From: Collimonas sp. PA-H2
Lineage (GTDB): Bacteria > Pseudomonadota > Gammaproteobacteria > Burkholderiales > Burkholderiaceae_D
DNA: 64,000 nt
Direction: 5' to 3'
NCBI RefSeq assembly: GCF_002564105.1
Contig: NZ_PDBX01000001.1
Coordinates: 2,046,001 to 2,110,000 of the forward strand
Of the stretch, positions 51,312 through 60,556 are shown piece after piece. Each line of letters opens with the position of its first letter. Within the stretch, counting starts at the first letter, position 1. The notes beneath the pieces were generated by a model. It saw nothing but the letters and a program-made list of their open reading frames with translations, made no database searches and was not told the origin of the DNA. Both the position numbers and the translations under genes were made by a program.

Positions 51312-52979
51312 ATGGCCCAATACGTCTACACAATGAACAAGGTCGGCAAGATCGTGCCGCCAAAACGCCAGATCCTGAAAGATATTTCGCTGTCGTTCTT
51401 CCCCGGCGCCAAGATCGGCGTGCTGGGCCTGAACGGTTCCGGCAAATCGACCCTGCTGAAAATCATGGCTGGCATCGACAAGGATATCCAGGGCGAAGCA
51501 GTCCCGATGCCGGGCCTGAACATCGGCTACCTGCCACAGGAACCGCAGCTCGATCCGGAGCAGACCGTGCGCCAGGCCGTCGAAGGCGGACTGGGCGAAG
51601 CATTTGAAGCGCAAGCCAAGCTGGACGCGGTGTACGCCGCCTATGCGGACGAGAATGCCGACTTCGACGCGCTGGCAGCTGAACAGGCGCGGCTGGAAGA
51701 CATCCTGGCCACCGCCGGCGACGGCAATCTCGACTTGCAGCTGGAAATGGCCGCCGACGCCTTGCGCCTGCCGCCATGGGACGCCAAGATCGGTGTTTTA
51801 TCTGGTGGTGAAAAACGGCGCGTGGCGCTGTGCCGCCTGCTGCTGTCGAAACCGGACATGCTGCTGCTGGACGAGCCGACCAACCATCTAGACGCCGAAT
51901 CGGTGGACTGGCTGGAGCAGTTCCTGCAACGCTTCCCTGGCACCGTGGTCGGCATCACCCATGACCGCTACTTCCTCGACAACGCCGCCGAATGGATCCT
52001 GGAACTGGACCGCGGCCACGGCATCCCGTGGAAGGGCAACTACAGCTCATGGCTGGAACAGAAGGGCGACCGCCTGAAGCAGGAAGAAGCGACAGAGTCC
52101 TCACGGCAGAAAACCATCGCCAAGGAACTGGAATGGGTACGCCAGAATCCCAAGGGCCGCCAGGCCAAGAGCAAGGCGCGCCTGGCCCGCTTCAATGAGC
52201 TGAGCGAACACGAATACCAGAAGCGCAACGAGACCCAGGAAATCTTCATCCCGGTGGCCGAGCGCCTGGGCAATGAAGTGATCGAATTCAAGAATGTCAC
52301 GAAATCGTTCGGCGACCGCATGTTGATCGATAACCTCAGCTTCCGCATCCCGGCTGGCGCCATCGTCGGCATCATCGGCCCGAACGGCGCCGGTAAATCG
52401 ACCTTGTTCAAGATGATCACCGGCAAGGAACAGCCGGACAGCGGCGAAGTGGTGCTTGGCACCACCGCCCGCGTCTCCATCGTCGACCAGTCGCGCGACT
52501 CGCTGTCGGACCAGAAAACCGTGTTCGAAGACGTCTCCGGCGGCGCCGACATCCTCACCGTCGGCCGCTTTGAAATGCCGTCGCGCGCCTACCTGGGCCG
52601 CTTCAACTTCAAGGGTGGCGACCAGCAAAAGATTGTCGGCAACCTGTCCGGCGGTGAACGCGGCCGCCTGCATCTGGCCAAGACCCTGCTACAGGGCGGC
52701 AACGTGTTGCTGCTGGATGAACCGTCCAACGACCTCGACGTGGAAACCTTGCGCGCGCTGGAAGACGCCTTGCTGGAATTCGCCGGCAGCGTGATGGTGA
52801 TCAGCCATGACCGCTGGTTCCTGGACCGCATCGCCACGCACATCCTGGCCTTCGAAGGCGAATCGCAGGTATCGTTCTTCGACGGCAACTACCAGGAATA
52901 CGAAGCCGACAAGCGCAAGCGCCTGGGTGAAGAAGGCGCCAAGCCTAAGCGCATCCGCTACAAGCCTGTGACGCGCTAA
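51312..52979 (+). CDS. ettA: Energy-dependent translational throttle protein EttA
   Basis: 555-residue ABC-F protein with no membrane domain; it binds the ribosomal E site and gates elongation by ATP/ADP ratio. Two ATPase modules: Walker [10 protein letters not shown] and GPNGAGKST, signatures [15 protein letters not shown] and [15 protein letters not shown], Walker [13 protein letters not shown] and [12 protein letters not shown]. The EttA arm ([20 protein letters not shown], insertion in module 1) and the linker between modules are present. Both signature motifs are intact. Confidence 0.96.
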   Translation: MAQYVYTMNKVGKIVPPKRQILKDISLSFFPGAKIGVLGLNGSGKSTLLKIMAGIDKDIQGEAVPMPGLNIGYLPQEPQLDPEQTVRQAVEGGLGEAFEAQAKLDAVYAAYADENADFDALAAEQARLEDILATAGDGNLDLQLEMAADALRLPPWDAKIGVLSGGEKRRVALCRLLLSKPDMLLLDEPTNHLDAESVDWLEQFLQRFPGTVVGITHDRYFLDNAAEWILELDRGHGIPWKGNYSSWLEQKGDRLKQEEATESSRQKTIAKELEWVRQNPKGRQAKSKARLARFNELSEHEYQKRNETQEIFIPVAERLGNEVIEFKNVTKSFGDRMLIDNLSFRIPAGAIVGIIGPNGAGKSTLFKMITGKEQPDSGEVVLGTTARVSIVDQSRDSLSDQKTVFEDVSGGADILTVGRFEMPSRAYLGRFNFKGGDQQKIVGNLSGGERGRLHLAKTLLQGGNVLLLDEPSNDLDVETLRALEDALLEFAGSVMVISHDRWFLDRIATHILAFEGESQVSFFDGNYQEYEADKRKRLGEEGAKPKRIRYKPVTR

Positions 52980-52992
52980 TAGATGTAAAACA

Positions 52993-53023
52993 AAAAGGGG
53001 AAGCACAATGTGCTTCCCCTTTT
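52993..53023. terminator. Strong bidirectional terminator after ettA
   Basis: Long perfect stem, AAAAGGGGAAGCAC and GTGCTTCCCCTTTT with a 3-base loop, A-run before and T-run after. It serves ettA and the convergent DUF4337 gene. Confidence 0.9.
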
Positions 53024-53044
53024 GTTATCTGCAGCGTTTAAGCA

Positions 53045-53623
53045 TTAAATATGCTGCCAGGCCAGGATGCCCAGCACCACGCTGACTCCCGCCGCGCCGT
53101 AGGCCACCTTCTTCAGCCATTCCTTGCGTGTCAGCAGCGTGATCGCCGCCAGCGAAATCGCGATCTGGATCGCCGTCATCGCCTGCGCCCAGCGGTGATG
53201 CTGGTGCAAGACCTGCTCCGACTTCTCATCCCAGGCACTAGCCTCTTCTTCCAGCTCCTGCGCCTTCTTTTGCACCACTTCTTTTTCGCCCTTGTAGCGC
53301 GCCGCCTCGGCTGCGTAGTGCGCCGCGTCGACGCCCGGAATATGGGTCGCCAGTTCGGCCAGGTTCTGCCGGCTGGATTTCGCCTGGTAGTAGTTCCACT
53401 GATTGGACGCTTCGGTTTTCTTGATGGCGGCGTTGTTCTTGTTCATCGCCGCCTCGCTCTCGGTGGAACCGGCCTGGTAACTGAACATGGCGCCGACGGT
53501 TGCCATGATGGCGGTCATCACGGCGATCTTGCCGGCGAAATTGTCGCCGCTGCCGTGGGCGTGCTCGGTGACGTGTTCCAGGTGGTGTTCGTGCGGGCTG
53601 GGGACTTCGAATTCTTCGGACAT
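53045..53623 (-). CDS. DUF4337 domain-containing membrane protein
   Basis: 192-residue protein. A His-rich N-terminus (SPHEHHLEHVTEHAHGSGDN), one membrane segment (IAVMTAIMATVGAMFSYQA, about 33-51), a coiled helical middle (KGEKEVVQKKAQELEEEASA), and two C-terminal segments (AMTAIQIAISLAAITLL; VAYGAAGVSVVLGILAW). This matches DUF4337; function unknown. The cluster of histidines may bind metal. Confidence 0.85.
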   Translation of the reverse strand: MSEEFEVPSPHEHHLEHVTEHAHGSGDNFAGKIAVMTAIMATVGAMFSYQAGSTESEAAMNKNNAAIKKTEASNQWNYYQAKSSRQNLAELATHIPGVDAAHYAAEAARYKGEKEVVQKKAQELEEEASAWDEKSEQVLHQHHRWAQAMTAIQIAISLAAITLLTRKEWLKKVAYGAAGVSVVLGILAWQHI

Positions 53624-53692
53624 GGCTCTGTTTGTTAGATATGAATGGATTAGCGTGCGATGATGAAGACTACCATCAAGGCAGGCCGGATA

Positions 53693-56600
53693 TCAATGGA
53701 TCACCATCGATATCACCCCCAGCCCCAGGCGCCGCAGGTCTTTGGCGGCAGCTACCTGCATGGGCGCCACCGGGGCAGGAATGGAAAACAGTATCAGCAT
53801 CCGGCCATGGTCTTTTGCAAACAATGCGGCGGGAATCCTCAGGCGGCGGCGACCCTCGCTTGCAGCCAGGGTATAACGCAACTCTCCGACCAGTTGGCCG
53901 TTGACGCTGACTTGTATCGCCTGCAGCGGATTCTGCGGCGTCAGGAAGGTCTGCCCGGTAATCTCCAGCTCGCGCTCGGCCGCACCCTGCCCGCCTGCAT
54001 CCAGCCATAGCGCTGCGAGGTTGCCGTCGCTCCAGCTACCCCACGCCTCGAATCTGGCCCAGCCGCCCGCGCGATACAGATCGGCGTTGCCGCCGCTGCG
54101 AAAATCGATTGCAGTCCCAAACGCATAGCCGGCAGGCGGTGCGGCTGCCGGCAGCGCTACCGGCTGGTGCATTGGCAGACATTCGCCGCAACTGCGCCAG
54201 CCCGGCGCCAGTACGCGATAACCGTCAATCTCTCCCACGAAATCGGCCGGCCCGGCATTGTTTCTGGCCTGCTCCCACAGCAGGCTGGAAACCGGGTCGC
54301 GCAGGAAGACATACAGTGTCTGCGCCTCGTAATCCGCGGCAAACACCGTCGCCGCCGTCCGCCGCTGCAGCGCCGCCAGCCGGCCCGCATCTATGCGGGC
54401 GAAATAGCCGTCATTGATCTGCATGCGATGATTCGACGCCAGCAAGGCAATCGGCAAATACCCGTCCGGATCGGCTGCCGGCATGGCGAGCGCGATGCGG
54501 CGATAGCGCTGCGGCGCCTGCTGCCAGAAGGCCGACTGCAGAGGCGTAGTCCAGGTCCCGTCCTGCATGTAGGCGCGGATATTCCTGGCCGCGGTATTGC
54601 TGTCGACCAGCTGGAACAGCAGCAAGCCCGAAAGCAGGTAGGGCAGCACGCGGCGTCCGATCAATTTGAAACAGGCATACAACAAGGCCAGATAGATCAG
54701 ATAGAACACGGGCCAGAACATGCGGCCCGACACTCTGAAAACACTGGCCAGCGATTGCAGCGGACCCGGCAGACGATAGACCAGCAGATCGCGCTCGCCC
54801 CAACCGATGTAGTTGCTGAGCGCCAGCAATGTCAGGATCGCAGCAATCAGCAACAACGGCAGCAGCGTGGCCCAGCGCCAGGCCAGCGCCGCGCGGCCGC
54901 TTTTGGCGATGAGCATTGCCAGCAAGGCCAGCGGCAACAGCATCAGCATGCCGCTGCCCAGATAGCTGAACCCTTCATATTCGCCCGAGCTGCGGGACAA
55001 CTCGGGCAGGAGGGCCGACCACCATCCCATGGCATCAACCAGGCCAAGCAGGCTCATGCGCAGATAGCCAAAGCCGGCTACGCCGCTCAAGCCATCATGC
55101 AGCATGAAATAGCCGGTGCACCACAAGACGAGCGCCAGGCAGGCGCCTGCCAGCAAAGCATGCGCGAGCATCGTCCGCAAGGACATCTGTTTTTTCAGCC
55201 AACGCTGCAGCAGGTCGGCAGCCCACAGCGCCAGCACCATGGCGAGCAGATAGGCGTGCGTCAATGCCGCGGCGCCGAGCAGGACCAGCCAGCCGCGGGC
55301 GCGGAATCTGTCGAAAAAATACAGGTACAGCCCGGCCAGGATCAGCCAGTGCGCGGCCAGCGCTTCATGCTCGACATGAATCCGCCACCATAAAGGCGGT
55401 GCGATGACGAAAAATGCCGTGCCAAGTAAAACCGCAATGCGCTCTGTCGAAAACAAGGACAGTAATTTATACGCAAAATAAGCTTGCAGCACGACGCACA
55501 TGGCAAGCCAGATGCCGATGTATTGAAATGGCTCAGGCAGGAAAGCGGCAAACGGCTTGAACAGAAATGCAAACAGCGGGGTCGAGTCGGTATAAACAAT
55601 GGAACTGGCAAGGCTTTCGCCGTAGTCTCTGTTTGCCCCTAACGGAAATTGCAGCAAAGGCGTATGCCGGAAAAAATTCCAGCCGAGGAAATGCTGGCTG
55701 AAATCGCCACGCATCAGCCACGCGGTAGAGCCAGGCCAGACGATTGCGCCGCCTGTGTAGAAGACAAAGGCCGCCAGTCCGATCAGCAGCGTCCATATTG
55801 CCGGCGGAATTTTCTTCAACAGCGCGCCGCCCGCCGCAAACGTGGGCTGCCGCGGCACTGTCTGTTTGCGCAAGGCGCGCCGCAAGCGGATGACAGGACG
55901 CTCGACCAGGACGTAGGAGATGCCGGCCAGGGCAATCGAACTGGCGATCAGGGCGTAGACATACCACCAGGCGTCACCGCTGATGCCCAGGCTCTGGAAC
56001 AGCCAGATGAGCAGGAAATGATTCAGGAAGACGCCGTAGCTGAGATTACCGGCCAGTTCTTCCAGCCGGCCAAAACTGAGGCGCGACAAACCCCAGACCA
56101 GCGGCACGCCGAATACCAGGCCGGTCAGCACTTCAAAGGTGAACGGCAATTGCCAGGCGGGATGGCTGGCGACGCCTGCACACATCACGCAAATCGTAAG
56201 ATAGGCCAGTCCCAGCGCGGCCTTGCTGGGGGTACGGTAGAGATAGCTGCCCAGCAAAAACATGAACAGCGTGCCCGGCAGCATGCGATAGCCCCAGATA
56301 TCCGGATTCAGGATGCCGAAATAGGCTAGCAGGAAAAATGCGAGCGAGCCAAGAAACACCGGCCCGCGCACATTGCAGATGATGACGAAAGGAATCACCA
56401 GGTAGAACTGCGACTCCAGGCCAAGCGACCATGCCTGGGGAATAATCTGGCAGTTCAGGAAATACTGGAAGAAATTCAGCGGCAGCATGATCGCATTCAA
56501 GGCGATGTGCGGCAACGTCAACTCAGCGATGAATGGCGAAACCGGACGGGCAATCGCGATCAGCAACAGGGTCAGGAAAAAATAGAACAGGAATTGCGGG

Positions 56601-56803
56601 AACAGGCGCATCGCACGGTCCAGGTAAAACCTGCCGACGCTGGACAGCTGCGTGTAGTTGCGGTCCAGCAGAGCGGTCATCACATAGCCGCTCAGGATGA
56701 AGAACGACACCACGGCGAACACCCCGATGTTGCGGCCTTGAACGCTGATGCCGAGATGCGAAAGCAGGACGGCGATGGCAAGCAGCAGGCGGTAGACTCC
56801 CAC
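53693..56803 (-). CDS. Fusion: acyltransferase-3 domain plus DUF6311-like glycosyltransferase
   Basis: 1036-residue membrane protein. Residues 1-325 are an acyltransferase family 3 (OafA-like) domain: RLLLAIAVLLSHLGISVQG with catalytic H16, GVFAVVSFFILSGYVMTALL, YLDRAMRLFPQF and WSLGLESQFYLVIPF. After a short linker, residues ~345-1036 align along their whole length with the 715-residue protein encoded next upstream (shared WLMRGDF-QHFLGWNFFRHTPL, YTDSTPLFAFLFKPF, FQYIGIW), ending in a beta-rich soluble domain with VSVNGQLVGELRYT. It probably acetylates and/or glycosylates a surface polymer. Starts 32 bases after the paralogue's stop. Confidence 0.85.
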   Translation of the reverse strand: MGVYRLLLAIAVLLSHLGISVQGRNIGVFAVVSFFILSGYVMTALLDRNYTQLSSVGRFYLDRAMRLFPQFLFYFFLTLLLIAIARPVSPFIAELTLPHIALNAIMLPLNFFQYFLNCQIIPQAWSLGLESQFYLVIPFVIICNVRGPVFLGSLAFFLLAYFGILNPDIWGYRMLPGTLFMFLLGSYLYRTPSKAALGLAYLTICVMCAGVASHPAWQLPFTFEVLTGLVFGVPLVWGLSRLSFGRLEELAGNLSYGVFLNHFLLIWLFQSLGISGDAWWYVYALIASSIALAGISYVLVERPVIRLRRALRKQTVPRQPTFAAGGALLKKIPPAIWTLLIGLAAFVFYTGGAIVWPGSTAWLMRGDFSQHFLGWNFFRHTPLLQFPLGANRDYGESLASSIVYTDSTPLFAFLFKPFAAFLPEPFQYIGIWLAMCVVLQAYFAYKLLSLFSTERIAVLLGTAFFVIAPPLWWRIHVEHEALAAHWLILAGLYLYFFDRFRARGWLVLLGAAALTHAYLLAMVLALWAADLLQRWLKKQMSLRTMLAHALLAGACLALVLWCTGYFMLHDGLSGVAGFGYLRMSLLGLVDAMGWWSALLPELSRSSGEYEGFSYLGSGMLMLLPLALLAMLIAKSGRAALAWRWATLLPLLLIAAILTLLALSNYIGWGERDLLVYRLPGPLQSLASVFRVSGRMFWPVFYLIYLALLYACFKLIGRRVLPYLLSGLLLFQLVDSNTAARNIRAYMQDGTWTTPLQSAFWQQAPQRYRRIALAMPAADPDGYLPIALLASNHRMQINDGYFARIDAGRLAALQRRTAATVFAADYEAQTLYVFLRDPVSSLLWEQARNNAGPADFVGEIDGYRVLAPGWRSCGECLPMHQPVALPAAAPPAGYAFGTAIDFRSGGNADLYRAGGWARFEAWGSWSDGNLAALWLDAGGQGAAERELEITGQTFLTPQNPLQAIQVSVNGQLVGELRYTLAASEGRRRLRIPAALFAKDHGRMLILFSIPAPVAPMQVAAAKDLRRLGLGVISMVIH

Positions 56804-56835
56804 TCAAACCTCCGACGTGCGGCGGATCCCGGCCA

Positions 56836-58983
56836 TTACTGCCGGCCGCCGGCGATCGTCATGGATACCGCACCCAGGCCGAGCGCCCGCACGTCCTTGC
56901 TCTGCATCGCCTGGATCGGCGATACCGGCTCGGCGACAGTAAACAGGATCAGCAGTTCGCCGTGATTTTTCAACGCCAGCGCAGCCGGAATGCGCAGCTC
57001 CTGCACGCTCTCGTTGCGTTCCGCACTGTAGCGCAGCTCACCTATGGCCTGGCCATTGACCGACACCTTCACCGTCTGGTTCGGGTAACGGGGCGGTACG
57101 AAAGAATGGCCGCTGACGGTCAGCGTCAGGTCGCCGGTGATTGGGGCGGCAAGCTGCAGCCGCATGGCCGCCTGGTTGTCTTTGCTCCATGTACCCCAGC
57201 TTTCAGGCGTAGCCCAGCCGCCGGCCAGGTAGGGGCCGGCATTGCCGCCGTCGCGGAACTCGAGCGCCTGGCCCAGCGTGTAGGCAGGTGCGGCCGCCGG
57301 TACCGCCGGAGCCGCCGGCAGGTACAGGCTGCGGCAGGCGCCGCACTGCATCCAGCCCGGCGCCAGCACGCCGAGCCCGTCGAGCCGGGTAACCAGGTCA
57401 GCCGCGCCGGCGCTGGCTTTCGCCTGCTCCCAGAACGCAAGAGACAGCGGATCGTTATAGAAGACATACAGGGTATGCGGATCATAGCTGCCGCTGGCTA
57501 CCATTTCCGCGGTCTGGCGCTGCAAGGCCAGCAAGGCGTTTTTATCCCAGCGCGCAAAGTAGCCGCTATTGATCGGCAGGCCATGTTCCGATGCATACAA
57601 GGTCAAGGGAAAGTAATCGAAAGAATAAGCGCTCGGCATGACCACGGCGATACGGCGATAGCTGGCCGGCAGCTGCTTCCAGAAAACAGACTGCAACGGC
57701 GATTGCCAGCGATAGCCGCCGATGTTGCTGCGGATATTCTGCGCGGCGCTATTGCTGTCCCATAGTTGCAGCGCCAGCAGCGCTGCCAGCAGGAAAGGCA
57801 GCCAGCGCTTGCCGATCAGATTGAAGGCGATATGGAAAACGCCGATATAGATCAGATAGAACATGGGCCAGAACATGCGGCTCGATACCCGGAAAACATC
57901 CGCCAGCCGTTGCAGAACATCCGGTAAGCGGTAAACCAAGAGGTCGTGCTCTGCCCAGCCGATCGAATTGCTCAGCGCCTGCAAAGCCAGCACCAGCGCT
58001 GCCGCCAGCAACGGCAGCAAGGTCGCCCAGTGCCAATGCAGTGTGGCCCGGCCCTTGCTGCGCACCAAGAGCAGCAGCGCCAGGACTGCCAGCAGCAGCA
58101 TGCCGCTGCCGAGATAATTGAAGCCTTCGTATTCACCGCCGCTTCTGGGCAGGTCAGGAAGGATTCTCGACCACCAGTGAAGCGGATCGAACAAAGCCAG
58201 CAAGCTCATGCGGAAATAGCTGCCGTAAGGTGTGGCAAGGCTGCCACCTACCATGAAATAGCCGCTCACCCACATCAGCAGCGCCAGGCAAGCGGCGCTC
58301 ACGGCTGTCCGTCCAGCCAGCGTCCGCAACGACGCCTGGTCTTTAAGCCATCGCTGCAGCATGTCGGCGGCCCAGATCGCCAGCACCATGGCGAGCAGGT
58401 AGGCATGCGTCAGCGTCGCCAGGCACAGCAGCAGCAGCCAGCCGCGCCAGCCTGAGCGGTCCCTGAAATACAGGTACAGGGCCGCCAGGATCATCCAGTG
58501 CGCCGACAAGGCGTCGCATTCCAGCAGCATGCGCCACCAGAAGGGCGGCGCCAGGACAAAAAAGGCGGTCGCCAGCAGCACGACGCACCGGTCGCGCGAG
58601 AACAGCGATAGCAGCTTGCATGCGAAAATCCCCTGCAGCATGGCGCTCAGCATCAGCCAGATGCCGATGTACTGGAACGGCTGCGGCAGCCAGGCGGTAA
58701 AAGGCTTGAACAGGAAAGCGAATAACGGTGTCGAATCGGTAAAGACAATCGAACTGCCCAGCGTTTCGCCGTAAGCAGGGTTCGCTCCCAGAGGAAATTG
58801 CCACAGCGGCGTGTGCCGGAAAAAATTCCAGCCGAGGAAATGCTGGCCGAAATCGCCGCGCATCAGCCATTCAGTGTAGGTGGGCCAGACAATCGTGCCG
58901 CCGGTATAAAACACAAAGGCGGCAAGCCCCATCAGCGCCGCCCACGGCAAGGGGGAGAAAAACAGCGGGAATTTTCTAGTCAT
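56836..58983 (-). CDS. DUF6311-like membrane glycosyltransferase (GtrC-type position)
   Basis: 715-residue polytopic protein: about 11 membrane segments (1-~450) followed by a ~260-residue soluble beta-rich C-terminus (VKVSVNGQAIGELRYSAERN). The first external loop YTEWLMRGDFGQHFLGWNFF and acidic residues there are typical of lipid-linked-sugar-dependent GT-C enzymes, so I infer a glycosyltransferase. Overlaps gtrA by 8 bases. Paralogue of residues 345-1036 of the fusion downstream, pointing to tandem duplication. The DUF number is from recognition; activity is inference. Confidence 0.78.
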   Translation of the reverse strand: MTRKFPLFFSPLPWAALMGLAAFVFYTGGTIVWPTYTEWLMRGDFGQHFLGWNFFRHTPLWQFPLGANPAYGETLGSSIVFTDSTPLFAFLFKPFTAWLPQPFQYIGIWLMLSAMLQGIFACKLLSLFSRDRCVVLLATAFFVLAPPFWWRMLLECDALSAHWMILAALYLYFRDRSGWRGWLLLLCLATLTHAYLLAMVLAIWAADMLQRWLKDQASLRTLAGRTAVSAACLALLMWVSGYFMVGGSLATPYGSYFRMSLLALFDPLHWWSRILPDLPRSGGEYEGFNYLGSGMLLLAVLALLLLVRSKGRATLHWHWATLLPLLAAALVLALQALSNSIGWAEHDLLVYRLPDVLQRLADVFRVSSRMFWPMFYLIYIGVFHIAFNLIGKRWLPFLLAALLALQLWDSNSAAQNIRSNIGGYRWQSPLQSVFWKQLPASYRRIAVVMPSAYSFDYFPLTLYASEHGLPINSGYFARWDKNALLALQRQTAEMVASGSYDPHTLYVFYNDPLSLAFWEQAKASAGAADLVTRLDGLGVLAPGWMQCGACRSLYLPAAPAVPAAAPAYTLGQALEFRDGGNAGPYLAGGWATPESWGTWSKDNQAAMRLQLAAPITGDLTLTVSGHSFVPPRYPNQTVKVSVNGQAIGELRYSAERNESVQELRIPAALALKNHGELLILFTVAEPVSPIQAMQSKDVRALGLGAVSMTIAGGRQ

Positions 58984-59401
58984 TTTTGGCGGGAACGCTG
59001 GTCTGCGGCCGCTTCGACCTGAACGTCCATAATGCGTTGGCGGAATAAGTCAGCAGCAGCACCGCCACTGACGACAGGATCTGCGCCACCAGGTAATTGA
59101 GCGCCAGCGGCACGGTCAGCAGATGCATCAGCCCGGTATTCAGCGCGATGCCGGCAATCGCGATCAGGGCGAAGCGGCTAGCCGTCTGCAGATGGCCGGC
59201 TTGGCTCTGGAAGGTGAGCCAGTAGTTGAGGCCGTAGTTGACGATGGCGCCAGCCAGGGCGCCGGCCGCCGAGGCCGGCACCGGGCCGGCCAGGCCGCCC
59301 TGCACCAGCAGGACCAGGATGCCGTACTGGCACGCAGTACCGGTCGCACCGACCGCGGCATAGATCAGGAACCGCCTGTAGCTCAGCATCGACATCGACA
59401 T
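58976..59401 (-). CDS. gtrA: GtrA-family flippase-like membrane protein
   Basis: About 141-residue protein with four membrane segments (FLIYAAVGATGTACQYGILV; AAGALAGAIVNYGLNYWLTF; FALIAIAGIALNTGLMHLLT; LVAQILSSVAVLLLTYSANA) and the GtrA end NALWTFRSK. GtrA proteins are proposed to flip undecaprenyl-phosphate sugars. Three ATGs (59401, 59395, 59389) are possible; 59401 lies 8 bases after the gtrB stop. It overlaps the next gene by 8 bases, so gtrB, gtrA and both large genes form one operon. Confidence 0.88.
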   Translation of the reverse strand: MSMSMLSYRRFLIYAAVGATGTACQYGILVLLVQGGLAGPVPASAAGALAGAIVNYGLNYWLTFQSQAGHLQTASRFALIAIAGIALNTGLMHLLTVPLALNYLVAQILSSVAVLLLTYSANALWTFRSKRPQTSVPAKND

Positions 59402-59408
59402 CAGGCCG

Positions 59409-60380
59409 CTAGTCTTCCGTTTTCTGGTAACGGCGCCGGACCAGGTAGATCGGACGCCCTTTTGATTCCAGGTAAGTCCTGCCCATGTATTCGCCAAGCA
59501 CGCCAATCCCGATCAGCTGTATGCCGCCGAGGAACAGCACCACCGTCAGGAGCGAGGCATAGCCCGGCATGTCGATGCCGTAAATCAGGGTTTTGCAAAT
59601 GATTACCAGGCCGTAGATAAAGGCGAGCAATGAAATCGCAAAGCCGCAGTAAGTCCACCAGCGCAACGGCACAGTGCTGAAGCTGGTGATGCCCTCCAGC
59701 GCGAAATTCCACAGGCGCCAGCCGGAGAACTTGGACTCTCCCGCGCTACGGGCTTCTCGCACATATTCCACGGTGGTGGTGCGGTAGCCGACCCAGGCAA
59801 ACAAGCCTTTCATGAAACGGCGGTTTTCCGGCAATTGCTTGAGCGATTCCAGCACCTGGCGGTCGATCAGGCGGAAATCGCCGACGTTTTCAGGCAGCTT
59901 GATGTCCGACACCGCGTTGTAGAGGCGATAAAACAGGCTGGCGCTGTTGCGCTTCATGTAGGAATCGCTGTCGCGGTTGACGCGCTTGGCCAGCACCACT
60001 TCGTAACCGTTCTGCCATTCCGCGATCAAGCGCGGGATCAGTTCGGGCGGATCCTGCAGGTCGGCATCGATGGGAATGACGGCATCGCCCCGTGCCTCGT
60101 TGAGGCCGGCGGTCAGGGCTGCCTCCTTGCCGAAATTGCGCGACAAATCGATGACCCGCAGGCGGCGGTCCTGGCTGGCGGTGGCGATCAGCTGGGCCAA
60201 GGTATCGTCGGCGCTGCCGTCGTTGACGCACACAATCTCGCAATCGAAACGATCCAGAGCGGCCAGTATCGGGCCTATGCGCTGGAAAAATGGCCCGATC
60301 GCCGAACTCTCGTTGTAGAAAGGAACCACTAGCGACAGTAGTGGCTTGCCGGGCGCTTGATCGTTTGAATTCACAGGCAT
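59409..60380 (-). CDS. gtrB: GtrB-type undecaprenyl-phosphate glycosyltransferase
   Basis: 323-residue family 2 glycosyltransferase. PFYNESSAIGPFFQRI at the start, NDGSADDT (53-60) for nucleotide binding, IDADLQDPPELIPRLI (DAD 105-107) for the catalytic metal, and two C-terminal membrane segments (YCGFAISLLAFIYGLVIICK; LLTVVLFLGGIQLIGIGVLG) as in GtrB. It should make undecaprenyl-phosphate-linked hexose in the cytoplasm for flipping by GtrA. First gene of the cluster. Confidence 0.92.
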   Translation of the reverse strand: MPVNSNDQAPGKPLLSLVVPFYNESSAIGPFFQRIGPILAALDRFDCEIVCVNDGSADDTLAQLIATASQDRRLRVIDLSRNFGKEAALTAGLNEARGDAVIPIDADLQDPPELIPRLIAEWQNGYEVVLAKRVNRDSDSYMKRNSASLFYRLYNAVSDIKLPENVGDFRLIDRQVLESLKQLPENRRFMKGLFAWVGYRTTTVEYVREARSAGESKFSGWRLWNFALEGITSFSTVPLRWWTYCGFAISLLAFIYGLVIICKTLIYGIDMPGYASLLTVVLFLGGIQLIGIGVLGEYMGRTYLESKGRPIYLVRRRYQKTED

Positions 60381-60497
60381 TGCATGGGTAGGTTTATCGC
60401 TGGTGCGTCAGTCATCTTAGCATCATTCCCCACAGAAACAGCGTAAAGCTGTTGCCGCTGCTACAAGAATCCAACACCTGCAAAGTACCGCCGCTGC

Positions 60498-60528
60498 ATA
60501 AAAAAGCCAGCTAAATCATTAGCTGGCT
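60498..60528 (-). terminator. Terminator of the asparaginase gene
   Basis: Perfect 10-bp stem AGCCAGCTAA (60505-60514) / TTAGCTGGCT (60519-60528) with a 4-base loop; minus-strand reading continues with TTTTTATGC. Confidence 0.85.
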
Positions 60529-60556
60529 CCTGACTGCCCGGATCACGGACGCATGA

